From positions 1,052,501 to 1,116,500 of the forward strand of contig NZ_CP039451.1 of assembly GCF_004843725.1 (NCBI RefSeq): 64,000 bases of DNA, read 5' to 3'. Position 1 is the first letter of the stretch; each line of letters starts with the position of its first letter. Below are positions 42,010 through 49,801 of this stretch, in pieces. Below the pieces are notes generated by a model. The model saw nothing but the letters and a program-made list of their open reading frames with translations, was not told the DNA's origin and did no database searches. This DNA is from Psychroserpens sp. NJDZ02 (lineage in GTDB: Bacteria; Bacteroidota; Bacteroidia; Flavobacteriales; Flavobacteriaceae). The position numbers and the translations under genes were made by a program.

Positions 42010-42710
42010 CTATTCAAAATTTACATAAAAAATTCGGAAAAAACCAAGTGTTAAGTGGCGTAGACTTAAGCATTAGTGAAGGCGGAATTTTTGCTGTACT
42101 TGGACCAAATGGTTCAGGAAAAACAACATTAATTAAAGCCATTTTGGGCATGGTAATCCCTAACAAAGGTGACATTACAGTCCTTGGAGAAAACATTAAA
42201 AAAAATCCAGAATACAGGCATAAAATTGACTATCTACCACAAATAGCAAACTTCCCCAGTAATTTAAAAGTAAAAGAATTAATCAAAATGATTAAGGATT
42301 TACGCAAACCAACTACAGAAGACCAACGTCTGATAGACCTATTTAAACTAGAACCTTTTTTAGACAAAAAACTAGGTAATTTATCTGGTGGAACAAAGCA
42401 AAAAGTAAACCTAGTGTTGACATTTATGTTTAATAGTCCATTAATTATTTTAGACGAACCCACTACAGGTTTAGACCCAATATCCTTAATACGCTTAAAA
42501 GATTTAATTAAATCCGAAAAAGCCAAAGGAAAAACAATACTTATCACCTCACACATTATGAGTTTTGTTGAAGAAATATCAGATGAGATTGTATTTATCC
42601 TAGAAGGTAAAATATACTTTAAAGGCTCAATTTCAGAATTAAAAACCAAGACACAGCAGCCCGATTTTGAGCATGCAATTGCGTCTATATTAACCGATAA
42701 TCATGCTTAA
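42003..42710 (+). CDS. nosF: NosF, ABC transporter ATPase for NosZ maturation
   Basis: A 235-aa ATPase of normal length. The Walker A is GPNGSGKTT, the signature is LSGGTKQKV, the Walker B is LIILDEPTTGLDP, and the H-loop is SHIM. It powers the NosFY complex that supports copper/sulfur transfer to NosD. It overlaps both nosD (7 bases) and nosY (8 bases). Confidence 0.95.
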   Translation: MVTIQNLHKKFGKNQVLSGVDLSISEGGIFAVLGPNGSGKTTLIKAILGMVIPNKGDITVLGENIKKNPEYRHKIDYLPQIANFPSNLKVKELIKMIKDLRKPTTEDQRLIDLFKLEPFLDKKLGNLSGGTKQKVNLVLTFMFNSPLIILDEPTTGLDPISLIRLKDLIKSEKAKGKTILITSHIMSFVEEISDEIVFILEGKIYFKGSISELKTKTQQPDFEHAIASILTDNHA

Positions 42711-43485
42711 AATATTAAAATACAGTTTTTACGACTTAATGCGTAGTCGTTGGAGTTACGTCTACTTTGCATTTTATTTACTGCTAGGTATTGTATTGTT
42801 GTTTTTAAATAACGATTTATCTAAAGCAGTAATTACATTAATGAATGTTATTATTGTTTTAGTACCACTAATTGGGACCATTTTTGGTGTTATGTATTAT
42901 TATAATAATAAAGAATTTACAGAACTATTATTAGCGCAACCCTTAAAACGTTCCTCCATATTTCTAGGACAATACTTAGGTGTAGCAATCTCTTTATCTA
43001 TGAGTTTAATTTTAGGCTTAGGGATTCCGTTTGTGTTTTACGGACTGTTTCAAAGTAGTGCTATCTGGGATTTTTCATTATTAATAATTACCGGTACATT
43101 TTTAACCCTAATTTTTACTGCGTTAGCTTTTAATATTGCGTTATCTAATGAGAACAAAATAAAAGGGTTTGGTTATGCTATACTATTATGGTTGTTTTTA
43201 GCTATCATTTATGACGGTTTATTTTTAATGACACTTATTATGTTTGAAGATTATCCGCTAGACAAATTATCACTGATAGGCACCATGCTAAACCCAATAG
43301 ATTTATCTAGAACCTTGATACTTTTAAAACTAGACATCTCTGCTTTACTAGGCTATACTGGAGCTGTTTTTAAACAATTTTTCGGGACTAATGTGGGATT
43401 AATAGTATCCTTTGTAATGCTTTCTGTTTGGGTTGTATTACCCGTTTCTAGAATTATATATAAATCTAAAAAGAAAGATTTCTAA
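42703..43485 (+). CDS. nosY: NosY, ABC-2 type permease for NosZ maturation
   Basis: A 260-aa protein with six TM segments (FAFYLLLGIVLLFLNNDLS, IIVLVPLIGTIFGVMYYY, AISLSMSLILGLGIPFVFYG, LIITGTFLTLIFTALAFNIAL, LLWLFLAIIYDGLFLMT and a C-terminal one). It is the membrane part of NosFY, acting with NosD. It ends the nos transcript; the next transcription unit has its own Crp-like site. Confidence 0.93.
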   Translation: MLKILKYSFYDLMRSRWSYVYFAFYLLLGIVLLFLNNDLSKAVITLMNVIIVLVPLIGTIFGVMYYYNNKEFTELLLAQPLKRSSIFLGQYLGVAISLSMSLILGLGIPFVFYGLFQSSAIWDFSLLIITGTFLTLIFTALAFNIALSNENKIKGFGYAILLWLFLAIIYDGLFLMTLIMFEDYPLDKLSLIGTMLNPIDLSRTLILLKLDISALLGYTGAVFKQFFGTNVGLIVSFVMLSVWVVLPVSRIIYKSKKKDF

Positions 43486-43518
43486 GCCTCAAATACTCAT
43501 CATAAACTTAAATGGTTC

Positions 43519-43534
43519 TATGACAATAATCATG
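43519..43534 (+). promoter_or_regulatory. Crp/Fnr-family operator upstream of the copper-acquisition unit
   Basis: TATGA-CAATAA-TCATG matches the site at 36385 (TATGAC-N4-ATCAT shared). Its centre is again exactly 36.5 bases before the last G of the -7 box (43556-43563). One arm base is mismatched (G for A). Confidence 0.6.
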
Positions 43535-43555
43535 TTTAAATCACATAACAATTTT

Positions 43556-43563
43556 TAAATTTG
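43556..43563 (+). promoter_or_regulatory. -7 promoter box of the copper-acquisition unit
   Basis: TAAATTTG fits TAnnTTTG and lies 4 bases before ATG 43568, so the transcript would be nearly leaderless. Confidence 0.6.
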
Positions 43564-43567
43564 TACT

Positions 43568-43963
43568 ATGATTTCAGCTATAACAGCAAAAACAACCACG
43601 TTTGTTTTAGTATTTATATTATTAGCCAATAATATAAATACTATGGTTATTGTTGCTGATTTTGTGATAAATCAAGACCAAATTGCAAAAACACTTTGCG
43701 TCCAAAAAGAAGATCAAAAAGGGTGTAATGGAAAATGCCAATTACGTAAAGAGCTTACAGAAAATAATCCTGAGTCTAACCCAGACACACCAATACAAGA
43801 GACTAAGCGCATCAGTCTAGATGTGTATTGTCCTGCAAGTATTTTTACTTTGGAAACAGAGCCAATAGAACCAATCGTATTAAAACAGAGTATTCATTTC
43901 TCTGATTTAAAAGTCTCAAAAATGTATCTAGACATAGACACACCTCCACCAAATTTTAGTTAA
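43568..43963 (+). CDS. Small Cys-containing membrane/secreted protein of the copper unit
   Basis: A 131-aa protein with a hydrophobic N-terminus (TTFVLVFILLANNINTMVIVADFV) and then LCVQKEDQKGCNGKCQLRKEL, with three cysteines (C..GCNGKC). Small proteins with a C-x-x-x-C near an N-terminal helix often precede copper/haem receptors in Flavobacteriaceae. I know no assigned function. It is first in a unit with a Met/His-rich lipoprotein and an OprC-like receptor, so a metal role is plausible. Confidence 0.7.
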   Translation: MISAITAKTTTFVLVFILLANNINTMVIVADFVINQDQIAKTLCVQKEDQKGCNGKCQLRKELTENNPESNPDTPIQETKRISLDVYCPASIFTLETEPIEPIVLKQSIHFSDLKVSKMYLDIDTPPPNFS

Positions 43964-44053
43964 TTTTTTTCGATTAAAAATCACTTTGATTTTACTCTCA
44001 TTCTAACTCATTTTATGACGCTAGCAGGAAGTTTTTAGCATAATTTTAAAAAG

Positions 44054-44075
44054 AAAAAAAAAAAAAAAAAAAAAA
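44054..44075 (+). repeat. 22-base poly-A tract at the start codon
   Basis: An uninterrupted run of 22 A ends with the A of the ATG of the lipoprotein gene at 44075. Such a tract slips easily. It could change spacing in the 5' untranslated region and so expression, but it cannot shift the reading frame because it precedes the coding sequence. Confidence 0.9.
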
Positions 44076-44926
44076 TGAAACTTAAATATATATTTCCAAT
44101 CCTTTTTATCGCATTATTAAACGTCTCTTGTTCTTCAGACAATGACGACGATGACTCAGGAATCACAAACGAAGTTACAGGACTAACAAAAATTCAGGAT
44201 CTAACTAATGCAACTCATACCATTGAGTTATTTAATACGACTGGTCAATTTAAAACCGGTTATAACGCTATAAGCCTAAGAGTTATTGACAATGCTACAA
44301 ATAGCTATCTTGAAGATGCTAATTTATCTTGGATACCAATGATGCAGATGCCAACCATGGAACATTCTTCACCTAAATCTACAATAACCAAAACGTTAGG
44401 AAAAGATACGGTTTACGATGGTTTTATAATCTACCAAATGACTAATCTTGATGGCTCTGGATGGTCTCTAACAGTAAACTACACCATTAACGGAATAGAT
44501 TATACTGTTACAGATGCGATTACAGTACTGCAAAATGACAATCAAAATTCTGCAAGTTTTATGGGAAGTGATGATAGCAAATACATTGTTGCTTTAGTAG
44601 AGCCAAACGACCCTAAAATTGCGATTAATAATCTAAAAGTTGGGCTTTTCAAAATGGAAAACATGATGACATTTCCAGTGGTAGAAGACTTTACAATAAC
44701 ACTAGATCCAAGAATGCCAGGTATGGGTAATCACACATCGCCTAACAACACGGATTTAACTTATAACAGTGCAGAACAAATGTACAATGCTAATTTAGCA
44801 TTAACAATGACTGGCTATTGGGTACTTAATTTAAAACTACTAAACACCAATGGTGAGGTTTTAAAAGGTGAAGATGTTACCGAAGACAACACACAAAGCT
44901 CATTATACCTAGAGCTAGAGTTTTAA
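44075..44926 (+). CDS. Met/His-rich lipoprotein with two FixH/YtkA-like domains
   Basis: A 283-aa lipoprotein (LLNVSC, Cys at 19, then an acidic linker). Two similar domains follow, each with a Met/His motif: WIPMMQMPTMEHSSP near residue 90 and DPRMPGMGNHTSP near residue 210. The pattern M-x-x-M-x-H-x-SP recalls YtkA/FixH-like copper-handling domains. It sits 68 bases upstream of the OprC-like receptor and probably hands copper to or from it, which is inference from motifs and context. Confidence 0.7.
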   Translation: MKLKYIFPILFIALLNVSCSSDNDDDDSGITNEVTGLTKIQDLTNATHTIELFNTTGQFKTGYNAISLRVIDNATNSYLEDANLSWIPMMQMPTMEHSSPKSTITKTLGKDTVYDGFIIYQMTNLDGSGWSLTVNYTINGIDYTVTDAITVLQNDNQNSASFMGSDDSKYIVALVEPNDPKIAINNLKVGLFKMENMMTFPVVEDFTITLDPRMPGMGNHTSPNNTDLTYNSAEQMYNANLALTMTGYWVLNLKLLNTNGEVLKGEDVTEDNTQSSLYLELEF

Positions 44927-44994
44927 CTCAGACCCACTTCAAAAATTACAGCAGACACATTAGTTTGTAATGTGTCTGTTTAAATAAAATACTA

Positions 44995-46992
44995 ATGAAA
45001 AAGTTTATAATATTTAGTATCAGCTTATTTTTTAGCGGATTTACATTTGCTCAAGAAGACACCATTTTTACAAAAAAAGATACTACAAAATTAGAAGAGG
45101 TTATTGTTTTAGGGAGACGAAAACTAAGTAACTACCGTCAAGAAAAAACATTATCCAGTATTGATGCGTTTCTAGAAAAATCAAACAAAATAACCATGAT
45201 TAAACGTGGTAATTATGCTTGGGAGCCTTCTATTAATAATATGACAAGTGATCGCTTAAGTGTTACCATTGATGGTATGCAAATATTTGGTGCTTGTACA
45301 GATAAAATGGACCCCATTACATCTTACGTGGACGTCTCCAATTTAGAAAAAATTAGTGTTGGATCAGGACAAGAAGGCACAGAAAATGGACATTGTGTTG
45401 GAGGAAACATTGATTTACAAATTCCAAAATCTAAATACTTTGAATCTGGACTAAAAACTAGTGCTGATGTAGGTTATGAAACTAACGGGAACTATAAAAC
45501 TGGAGGATTAGATCTAGAATATTCTGGAAGCAACTTTTATATTAATGCCGACGGGATTTACCGTAAATCGGATAATTATAATGCTGGAAATAGTGAGGAA
45601 ATATTATACTCTCAATTCGAAAAATTTAATATCTCACTTCAAACAGGCTACAAACTATCCGAAAACCAGTCTTTTGATGCTCACATAATTTACGATAAAG
45701 CAACAGATGTTGGTTATCCTGCATTACCAATGGATGTGTCTTTGGCTGAAGCTTTAATTACATCTGTAACCCATAATTACAGCAATGACTCTACCTTTAT
45801 AAAAACCTTAGAAACTAAGTTATATTTTAATACTATTACACACATAATGGACGATTCAAAACGTCCCGATGTCCCAATTAGAATGGATATGCCAGGCTGG
45901 AGTGATACCTATGGTTTTTATAGCAAAGCAACCGCACAGGTTAATAAACACCAATTAGCATTTAATTTTAACGGGTTTAACAATCGGGTTTTAGCCGAAA
46001 TGACCATGTATCCAAACGACTCTAATCAACCTGCCATGTTTATGTATACTTGGCCCGATATTAGAACATTATACACAGGTATTTATGCAAAGGATAACTA
46101 TGCGTTAAATGATCAAGAAACAATTTCGGCATCACTAAGGTTAGGATATCACCGCAACAAAATAGCAAAAGCGGTCGGATTAGAAAGTCTACAGATTTTT
46201 TACCCAGAAATAGACGCTATCAAAAGTAGATTTCTAACTAGCTTTTCTTCAAATTATAATTTAAAAAAAGAAAAATCAAACTATTCATTTGGCTTAGGCT
46301 ATGGAGAAAGAGCGCCTTCTGTTAGCGAAGGCTATGGCTTTTTCTTATATAATAGTTTTGATAATTATGATAACATAGGAAACCCAACCTTAAAAAACGA
46401 AAAAGCTATTGAAGCTAATTTTAAAGCTGATTATATTTTTAATAATTTCACTATTGGATTAGAATCGTCTTACTTCTATTTAATGGATTATATCATTGGA
46501 GATATAGACACAACATTAAATCCAATGACTATTGGAGCCAATGGCGTACGTGTTTATAATACGTTACCAAACGCTTCTATTTTTGATGTGTATGTCAATA
46601 CATCGTACAAATTCAGCAATACCATCTCAGCAAATGCAAGTGTTGGTTATAATTATGGAAAAGGTAATAATAACAAGAATTTACCATTAATAAAACCGTT
46701 TTCTTATTTAGCTGAATTAAACTACAACATTAAAACTTTTAATGCAGCTTTACAATTAGAAGGTAACGGAAATCAAAGCAATTATAGTAATTTTTATGGT
46801 GAAGACGAAACCCCGTCTTACTCTGTTTTAAACATAAACTTAGGACATGTATTTTTCCTTGACACCAACAAGTTTATACTAAAATATGGTGTAGAAAACA
46901 TTTTAGACACGACATATTCTACCTACGCAGATTGGAATAACATACAAAGACAAGGGCGCAATTTTTACATGAATGTATCTGTAGTCTTCTAA
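44995..46992 (+). CDS. TonB-dependent receptor of the copper type (OprC/NosA-like)
   Basis: A 665-aa outer-membrane receptor with a signal peptide (ends FTFAQ), a TonB-box-like region (TKLEEVIVLG), a plug and a barrel ending FYMNVSVVF. In the plug GACTDKMDPITSYVD gives Cys101-xxx-Met105, the C-x-x-x-M pair that binds copper in Pseudomonas OprC. A later MDM (Met297-Asp-Met299) lies where OprC has HxM, an alignment I made by eye. OprC/NosA supplies copper for NosZ, which fits the adjacent nos genes. No SusD partner is present. Confidence 0.85.
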   Translation: MKKFIIFSISLFFSGFTFAQEDTIFTKKDTTKLEEVIVLGRRKLSNYRQEKTLSSIDAFLEKSNKITMIKRGNYAWEPSINNMTSDRLSVTIDGMQIFGACTDKMDPITSYVDVSNLEKISVGSGQEGTENGHCVGGNIDLQIPKSKYFESGLKTSADVGYETNGNYKTGGLDLEYSGSNFYINADGIYRKSDNYNAGNSEEILYSQFEKFNISLQTGYKLSENQSFDAHIIYDKATDVGYPALPMDVSLAEALITSVTHNYSNDSTFIKTLETKLYFNTITHIMDDSKRPDVPIRMDMPGWSDTYGFYSKATAQVNKHQLAFNFNGFNNRVLAEMTMYPNDSNQPAMFMYTWPDIRTLYTGIYAKDNYALNDQETISASLRLGYHRNKIAKAVGLESLQIFYPEIDAIKSRFLTSFSSNYNLKKEKSNYSFGLGYGERAPSVSEGYGFFLYNSFDNYDNIGNPTLKNEKAIEANFKADYIFNNFTIGLESSYFYLMDYIIGDIDTTLNPMTIGANGVRVYNTLPNASIFDVYVNTSYKFSNTISANASVGYNYGKGNNNKNLPLIKPFSYLAELNYNIKTFNAALQLEGNGNQSNYSNFYGEDETPSYSVLNINLGHVFFLDTNKFILKYGVENILDTTYSTYADWNNIQRQGRNFYMNVSVVF

Positions 46993-47011
46993 TTTTAACA
47001 AATACCATTAA

Positions 47012-47046
47012 AAAAACCCATAACATTACGTGTTATGGGCTTTTTC
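47012..47046. terminator. Bidirectional intrinsic terminator between the receptor gene and ric
   Basis: CCCATAACA-TTACG-TGTTATGGG, flanked by A7 and T5, serves both converging genes. Confidence 0.85.
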
Positions 47047-47063
47047 CGTGTTACAGTAGACTA

Positions 47064-47798
47064 CTAGTTCTCAAGCTGAGCTTCCAATGCTTTAGCTTTT
47101 GGAAATAAGATATTATTTTCTAAATGAATATGTAGATGTAAATCTTTTTCAAATTCATCTAACATAGCATACGTTACTTTATAGGTATTACAAGCATCTG
47201 CAGGTGGCGTATAATCTGCTGTTAATTTAGCTATTTCTCTAAATCGGACACCTTCATTATCATGCTCATGCATCATCATAGCAATAGGGCTATCAATAGC
47301 TCCAAAAGCAGGTGCATCCAAAACACCATGCTCTAATTTAGTTTTAACCATTTTTTTTATAAACGGAAACAAGATTAATTCTTCTTTTTTCATGTGTGAT
47401 GCCAATTCGCCAGCAGACGCAGTAAACAAGTCGTTTATTTTAAATAATTCTGGATGGTTGGCTCCATGTACTTTGCATAATTTATCTAAAAACTGACGTA
47501 GTACAGGTGTTTTTTCTTCAACATAACGGTGATGTTTCTTTTCGATATAATCCACTAACAGGTCTATTGGCCAAGATTGATAATCTATATTTTGACCGGT
47601 ACTGCTTCGCATAATAGCATCCAATTCATTTAACAATAAATTACTATCAATATTATTTTTAGAACAGACCTCCTCTACCGTCCTATTTCCTCTACAACAA
47701 AAATCAATTTTATATTTATTAAAAAGTGCTGCTGTTCTAAAATCTTCGGCTACAAATTGCCCAATCTCTTTTTGACTATTATCTTGTAGTATTTCCAT
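47064..47798 (-). CDS. ric: Iron-sulfur cluster repair di-iron protein (Ric/ScdA/YtfE)
   Basis: A 244-aa protein. The N-terminal ScdA_N part has FRTAALFNKYKIDFCCRGNRTVEEVC with the conserved Cys pair. The hemerythrin-like part has HHRYVEEKTPVL, HMKKEELILFPF, MMMHEHDNEG and HLHIHLENNILFP, which hold the His/Glu iron ligands. It repairs Fe-S clusters damaged by NO or oxidants. It sits beside an Rrf2 regulator that shares a palindrome with it and beside the nos/copper genes, consistent with NO stress. Confidence 0.95.
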   Translation of the reverse strand: MEILQDNSQKEIGQFVAEDFRTAALFNKYKIDFCCRGNRTVEEVCSKNNIDSNLLLNELDAIMRSSTGQNIDYQSWPIDLLVDYIEKKHHRYVEEKTPVLRQFLDKLCKVHGANHPELFKINDLFTASAGELASHMKKEELILFPFIKKMVKTKLEHGVLDAPAFGAIDSPIAMMMHEHDNEGVRFREIAKLTADYTPPADACNTYKVTYAMLDEFEKDLHLHIHLENNILFPKAKALEAQLEN

Positions 47799-47809
47799 AT
47801 TAATTTTAT

Positions 47810-47829
47810 TTCGGATAAATTTATCCTAT
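47810..47829 (-). promoter_or_regulatory. Rrf2-type operator upstream of ric
   Basis: On the minus strand ATAGGA-TAAATTTA-TCCGAA; the 14-bp core GGATAAATTTATCC is a perfect palindrome. It shares the ATAGGA-N8-TCC frame with the site upstream of the Rrf2 gene. Confidence 0.55.
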
Positions 47830-47846
47830 TTATATTTAAATTTTTT

Positions 47847-48281
47847 TTATGTCTTCAAAAACGAAACTCCAGATTTTATACCCAGTGCCAATTCTTCTAA
47901 ATTAGTAGTTTCTAACATCACTTTAAGTCCATCTCTTATCACCTTAAATTTATCATGTACCGGACAAGGATGATTTTCGTCACACGTACTTAAGCCCAAA
48001 CCACAACCACTATAAACAGCATCTCCGTCTATAGCCTCAACCACTTGAGATAACTTAATTAAAGGAATATCTTTTTTATCAATTTCAAAACCACCGTGCG
48101 CTCCTTTTACAGAGTTAACAATGTTATTTCTAACTAATGCTTGTAAAATTTTAGCTGTAAAAGCTTGAGGCGAATCAATTTCTACTGCAATCTCCTTAGG
48201 GCTAACGCGTTTGCCTTCAAACGAGTTTTTAGCAATAAAAATCGAGGCTCTAATTCCGTATTCGCAAGCTTTTGAAAACAT
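47847..48281 (-). CDS. Rrf2-family regulator (NsrR/IscR-like)
   Basis: A 144-aa protein with a winged HTH (SPKEIAVEIDSPQAFTAKILQAL) and VKGAHGGFEI at the wing. Three cysteines follow in SGCGLGLSTCDENHPCPVHDKF near residues 93-108, the Fe-S cluster ligands of NsrR/IscR-type proteins. It likely senses NO or Fe-S status. It sits 48 bases upstream of ric. An ATAGGA-N8-TCCTAT site over its promoter suggests autoregulation. Confidence 0.88.
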   Translation of the reverse strand: MFSKACEYGIRASIFIAKNSFEGKRVSPKEIAVEIDSPQAFTAKILQALVRNNIVNSVKGAHGGFEIDKKDIPLIKLSQVVEAIDGDAVYSGCGLGLSTCDENHPCPVHDKFKVIRDGLKVMLETTNLEELALGIKSGVSFLKT

Positions 48282-48302
48282 TATAATTTTTAATTAGTTA
48301 CA

Positions 48303-48310
48303 CAAAGATA
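48303..48310 (-). promoter_or_regulatory. -7 promoter box of the Rrf2 gene
   Basis: On the minus strand TATCTTTG fits TAnnTTTG. The ATAGGA/TCCTAT palindrome covers the -33 area upstream of it, a repressor-like arrangement. Confidence 0.6.
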
Positions 48311-48324
48311 ATAATTATTTTTAA

Positions 48325-48344
48325 ATAGGACTAAACTATCCTAT
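48325..48344 (-). promoter_or_regulatory. Rrf2-type operator upstream of the Rrf2 gene
   Basis: ATAGGA-N8-TCCTAT with a perfect 6+6 dyad. It abuts the stop codon of the upstream minus-strand gene and lies over the -33 region of the Rrf2 promoter. Confidence 0.6.
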
Positions 48345-48694
48345 TAAGAATACTCATTCCTAAACCAAACCTTTTGCCATTCTCTTTTTAAGATTAAAAA
48401 AGAAACCTGTTCTGCCAATTGTAACGTATCACTGCCATCTAACTGCTTTATTACCTCTTCCGATACATCTATGATGTATAACAGGTTTAGGTATTCGGCA
48501 AATTTTTCCTGAATAAGTTTATACACCGTTTCGTGCAATAATAACTTTAAACTTTCTGGCAAGATATCCTCAGCAAAGTCTAAATCAATATTTGCATACA
48601 AAAAATCTTTATTTAACTGCTTGACTAAACTCTGATAAAGCTGAAGCCCATTTGCTTCTTCTATCAATTGATTAAAATTTGATGGCGTTTCCAT
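48344..48694 (-). CDS. Conserved hypothetical protein next to polyprenyl synthase
   Basis: A 116-aa, largely helical, acidic cytoplasmic protein with no signal peptide or TM (ends LILKREWQKVWFRNEYS). I do not recognise a family. It starts 5 bases after the polyprenyl synthase gene's stop, so it is co-transcribed with it. Confidence 0.75.
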   Translation of the reverse strand: METPSNFNQLIEEANGLQLYQSLVKQLNKDFLYANIDLDFAEDILPESLKLLLHETVYKLIQEKFAEYLNLLYIIDVSEEVIKQLDGSDTLQLAEQVSFLILKREWQKVWFRNEYS

Positions 48695-48699
48695 ATTAA

Positions 48700-49674
48700 C
48701 TAAACACTTCTTGTCATTAAATTAGTTCCGAAAGTTTTTAGTAAATGTTTTTTCTCTTCAGTAATATTAAGCGTTCCTAATACCATAAAAGCTTTTTGAG
48801 TATACTCCTTAATAGCTTCCTGAGTGGCATTAGCAGAACCAGACGACAAAAAGAATTGCTTTACAGTCTCAATTTTTTCTGAATTATCATCTAATTGAAC
48901 AGAGAATAATTGTTCTAACTGTATTTTATCTTTAGCACCTAAAAAGTCTAACGCCTTTAAATACAAATAGGTTTTTTTATTTTCAATGATATCACCCCCA
49001 ACCTGCTTACCAAATGTTTCTGGATCTCCAAAAGCATCTAAATAATCGTCTTGTAACTGAAAAGCAATCCCTAATAAACGACCAAACTGATAAATACTAT
49101 TTTGATTTTCTTCAGAAGTTTCTGCTACAATCGCTCCCATTTTCATGGCTGCTCCCACCAAAACAGCTGTTTTGTATTCAATCATTTTTAAATACTCAGG
49201 GATAGTAACATCATCTCTAGTTTCAAAATCGACATCGTATTGTTGCCCTTCGCAAACCTCTAATGCTGTTTTACTAAATAACTTTGCTAACGACTGAAAT
49301 GTATTTGGGTTATAGTTTTCAAATAACTGATACGCCATAATCAACATCGCGTCTCCCGACAAAATACCAGTGTTAAGATCCCATTTTTCATGTACCGTTT
49401 GCTGTCCTCTTCTTAAAGGTGCAGCATCCATAATATCATCATGTACCAAAGAAAAATTATGAAACACCTCTATACTTAAAGCAGCATCTAAAGCTTTGTT
49501 ATAATCAACACCAAAAATATCTGCAGTCATTAACGTTAATACGGGACGTAAACGTTTACCTCCTAACCCTAATATATAATGGATAGGCCTATATAAATTC
49601 TCTGGTTCTTTTGGTGACGAGTAACCTTTTAAATAATCTGTAAAAGCAGACTGATATGATAAAATATTTTGCAT
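48700..49674 (-). CDS. Polyprenyl synthetase (trans-isoprenyl diphosphate synthase)
   Basis: A 324-aa enzyme. The first Asp-rich motif is HDDIMDAAPLRRGQQTVH and the second is FQLQDDYLDAFGD; LGGKRLRPVLTL is the isoprenoid-binding basic motif. It condenses IPP with allylic diphosphates to make longer prenyl chains (for quinones or carrier lipids). The exact chain length is not readable. I chose start 49674 (MQNILSYQSAF). An upstream codon at 49692 adds six unconserved residues. Confidence 0.93.
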   Translation of the reverse strand: MQNILSYQSAFTDYLKGYSSPKEPENLYRPIHYILGLGGKRLRPVLTLMTADIFGVDYNKALDAALSIEVFHNFSLVHDDIMDAAPLRRGQQTVHEKWDLNTGILSGDAMLIMAYQLFENYNPNTFQSLAKLFSKTALEVCEGQQYDVDFETRDDVTIPEYLKMIEYKTAVLVGAAMKMGAIVAETSEENQNSIYQFGRLLGIAFQLQDDYLDAFGDPETFGKQVGGDIIENKKTYLYLKALDFLGAKDKIQLEQLFSVQLDDNSEKIETVKQFFLSSGSANATQEAIKEYTQKAFMVLGTLNITEEKKHLLKTFGTNLMTRSV

Positions 49675-49751
49675 CCTGCAAAAATAAAGCAAATAGTACT
49701 AACAAACTAAACTCTAGTAAAACTCCAGTGTTAAAAAATAATTAATACTTT

Positions 49752-49779
49752 GGAAACTTTAATTGTTTTTAAAGTTTCC
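49752..49779 (+). promoter_or_regulatory. TetR-type operator over the efflux-operon promoter
   Basis: GGAAACTTTAA and TTAAAGTTTCC form a perfect 11-bp inverted repeat around TTGTTT. The TTG of the -33 element lies inside the dyad centre, so binding would block RNA polymerase. It precedes the TetR gene by 22 bases and suggests autoregulation. Confidence 0.75.
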
Positions 49780-49792
49780 TGTTGTATATTTG
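49763..49792 (+). promoter_or_regulatory. Promoter of the TetR-TolC-MFP-RND operon
   Basis: TTG at 49763-49765, a 19-bp spacer, then TATATTTG at 49785-49792. Transcription would start a few bases before the ATG at 49802, giving a very short leader. Confidence 0.7.
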
Positions 49793-49801
49793 TGGCAAAT
49801 T

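Noticed and set aside
42230..42649. A 139-aa minus-strand ORF inside nosF
   Set aside because: It is antisense to Walker/signature codons of nosF and its translation shows no domain.
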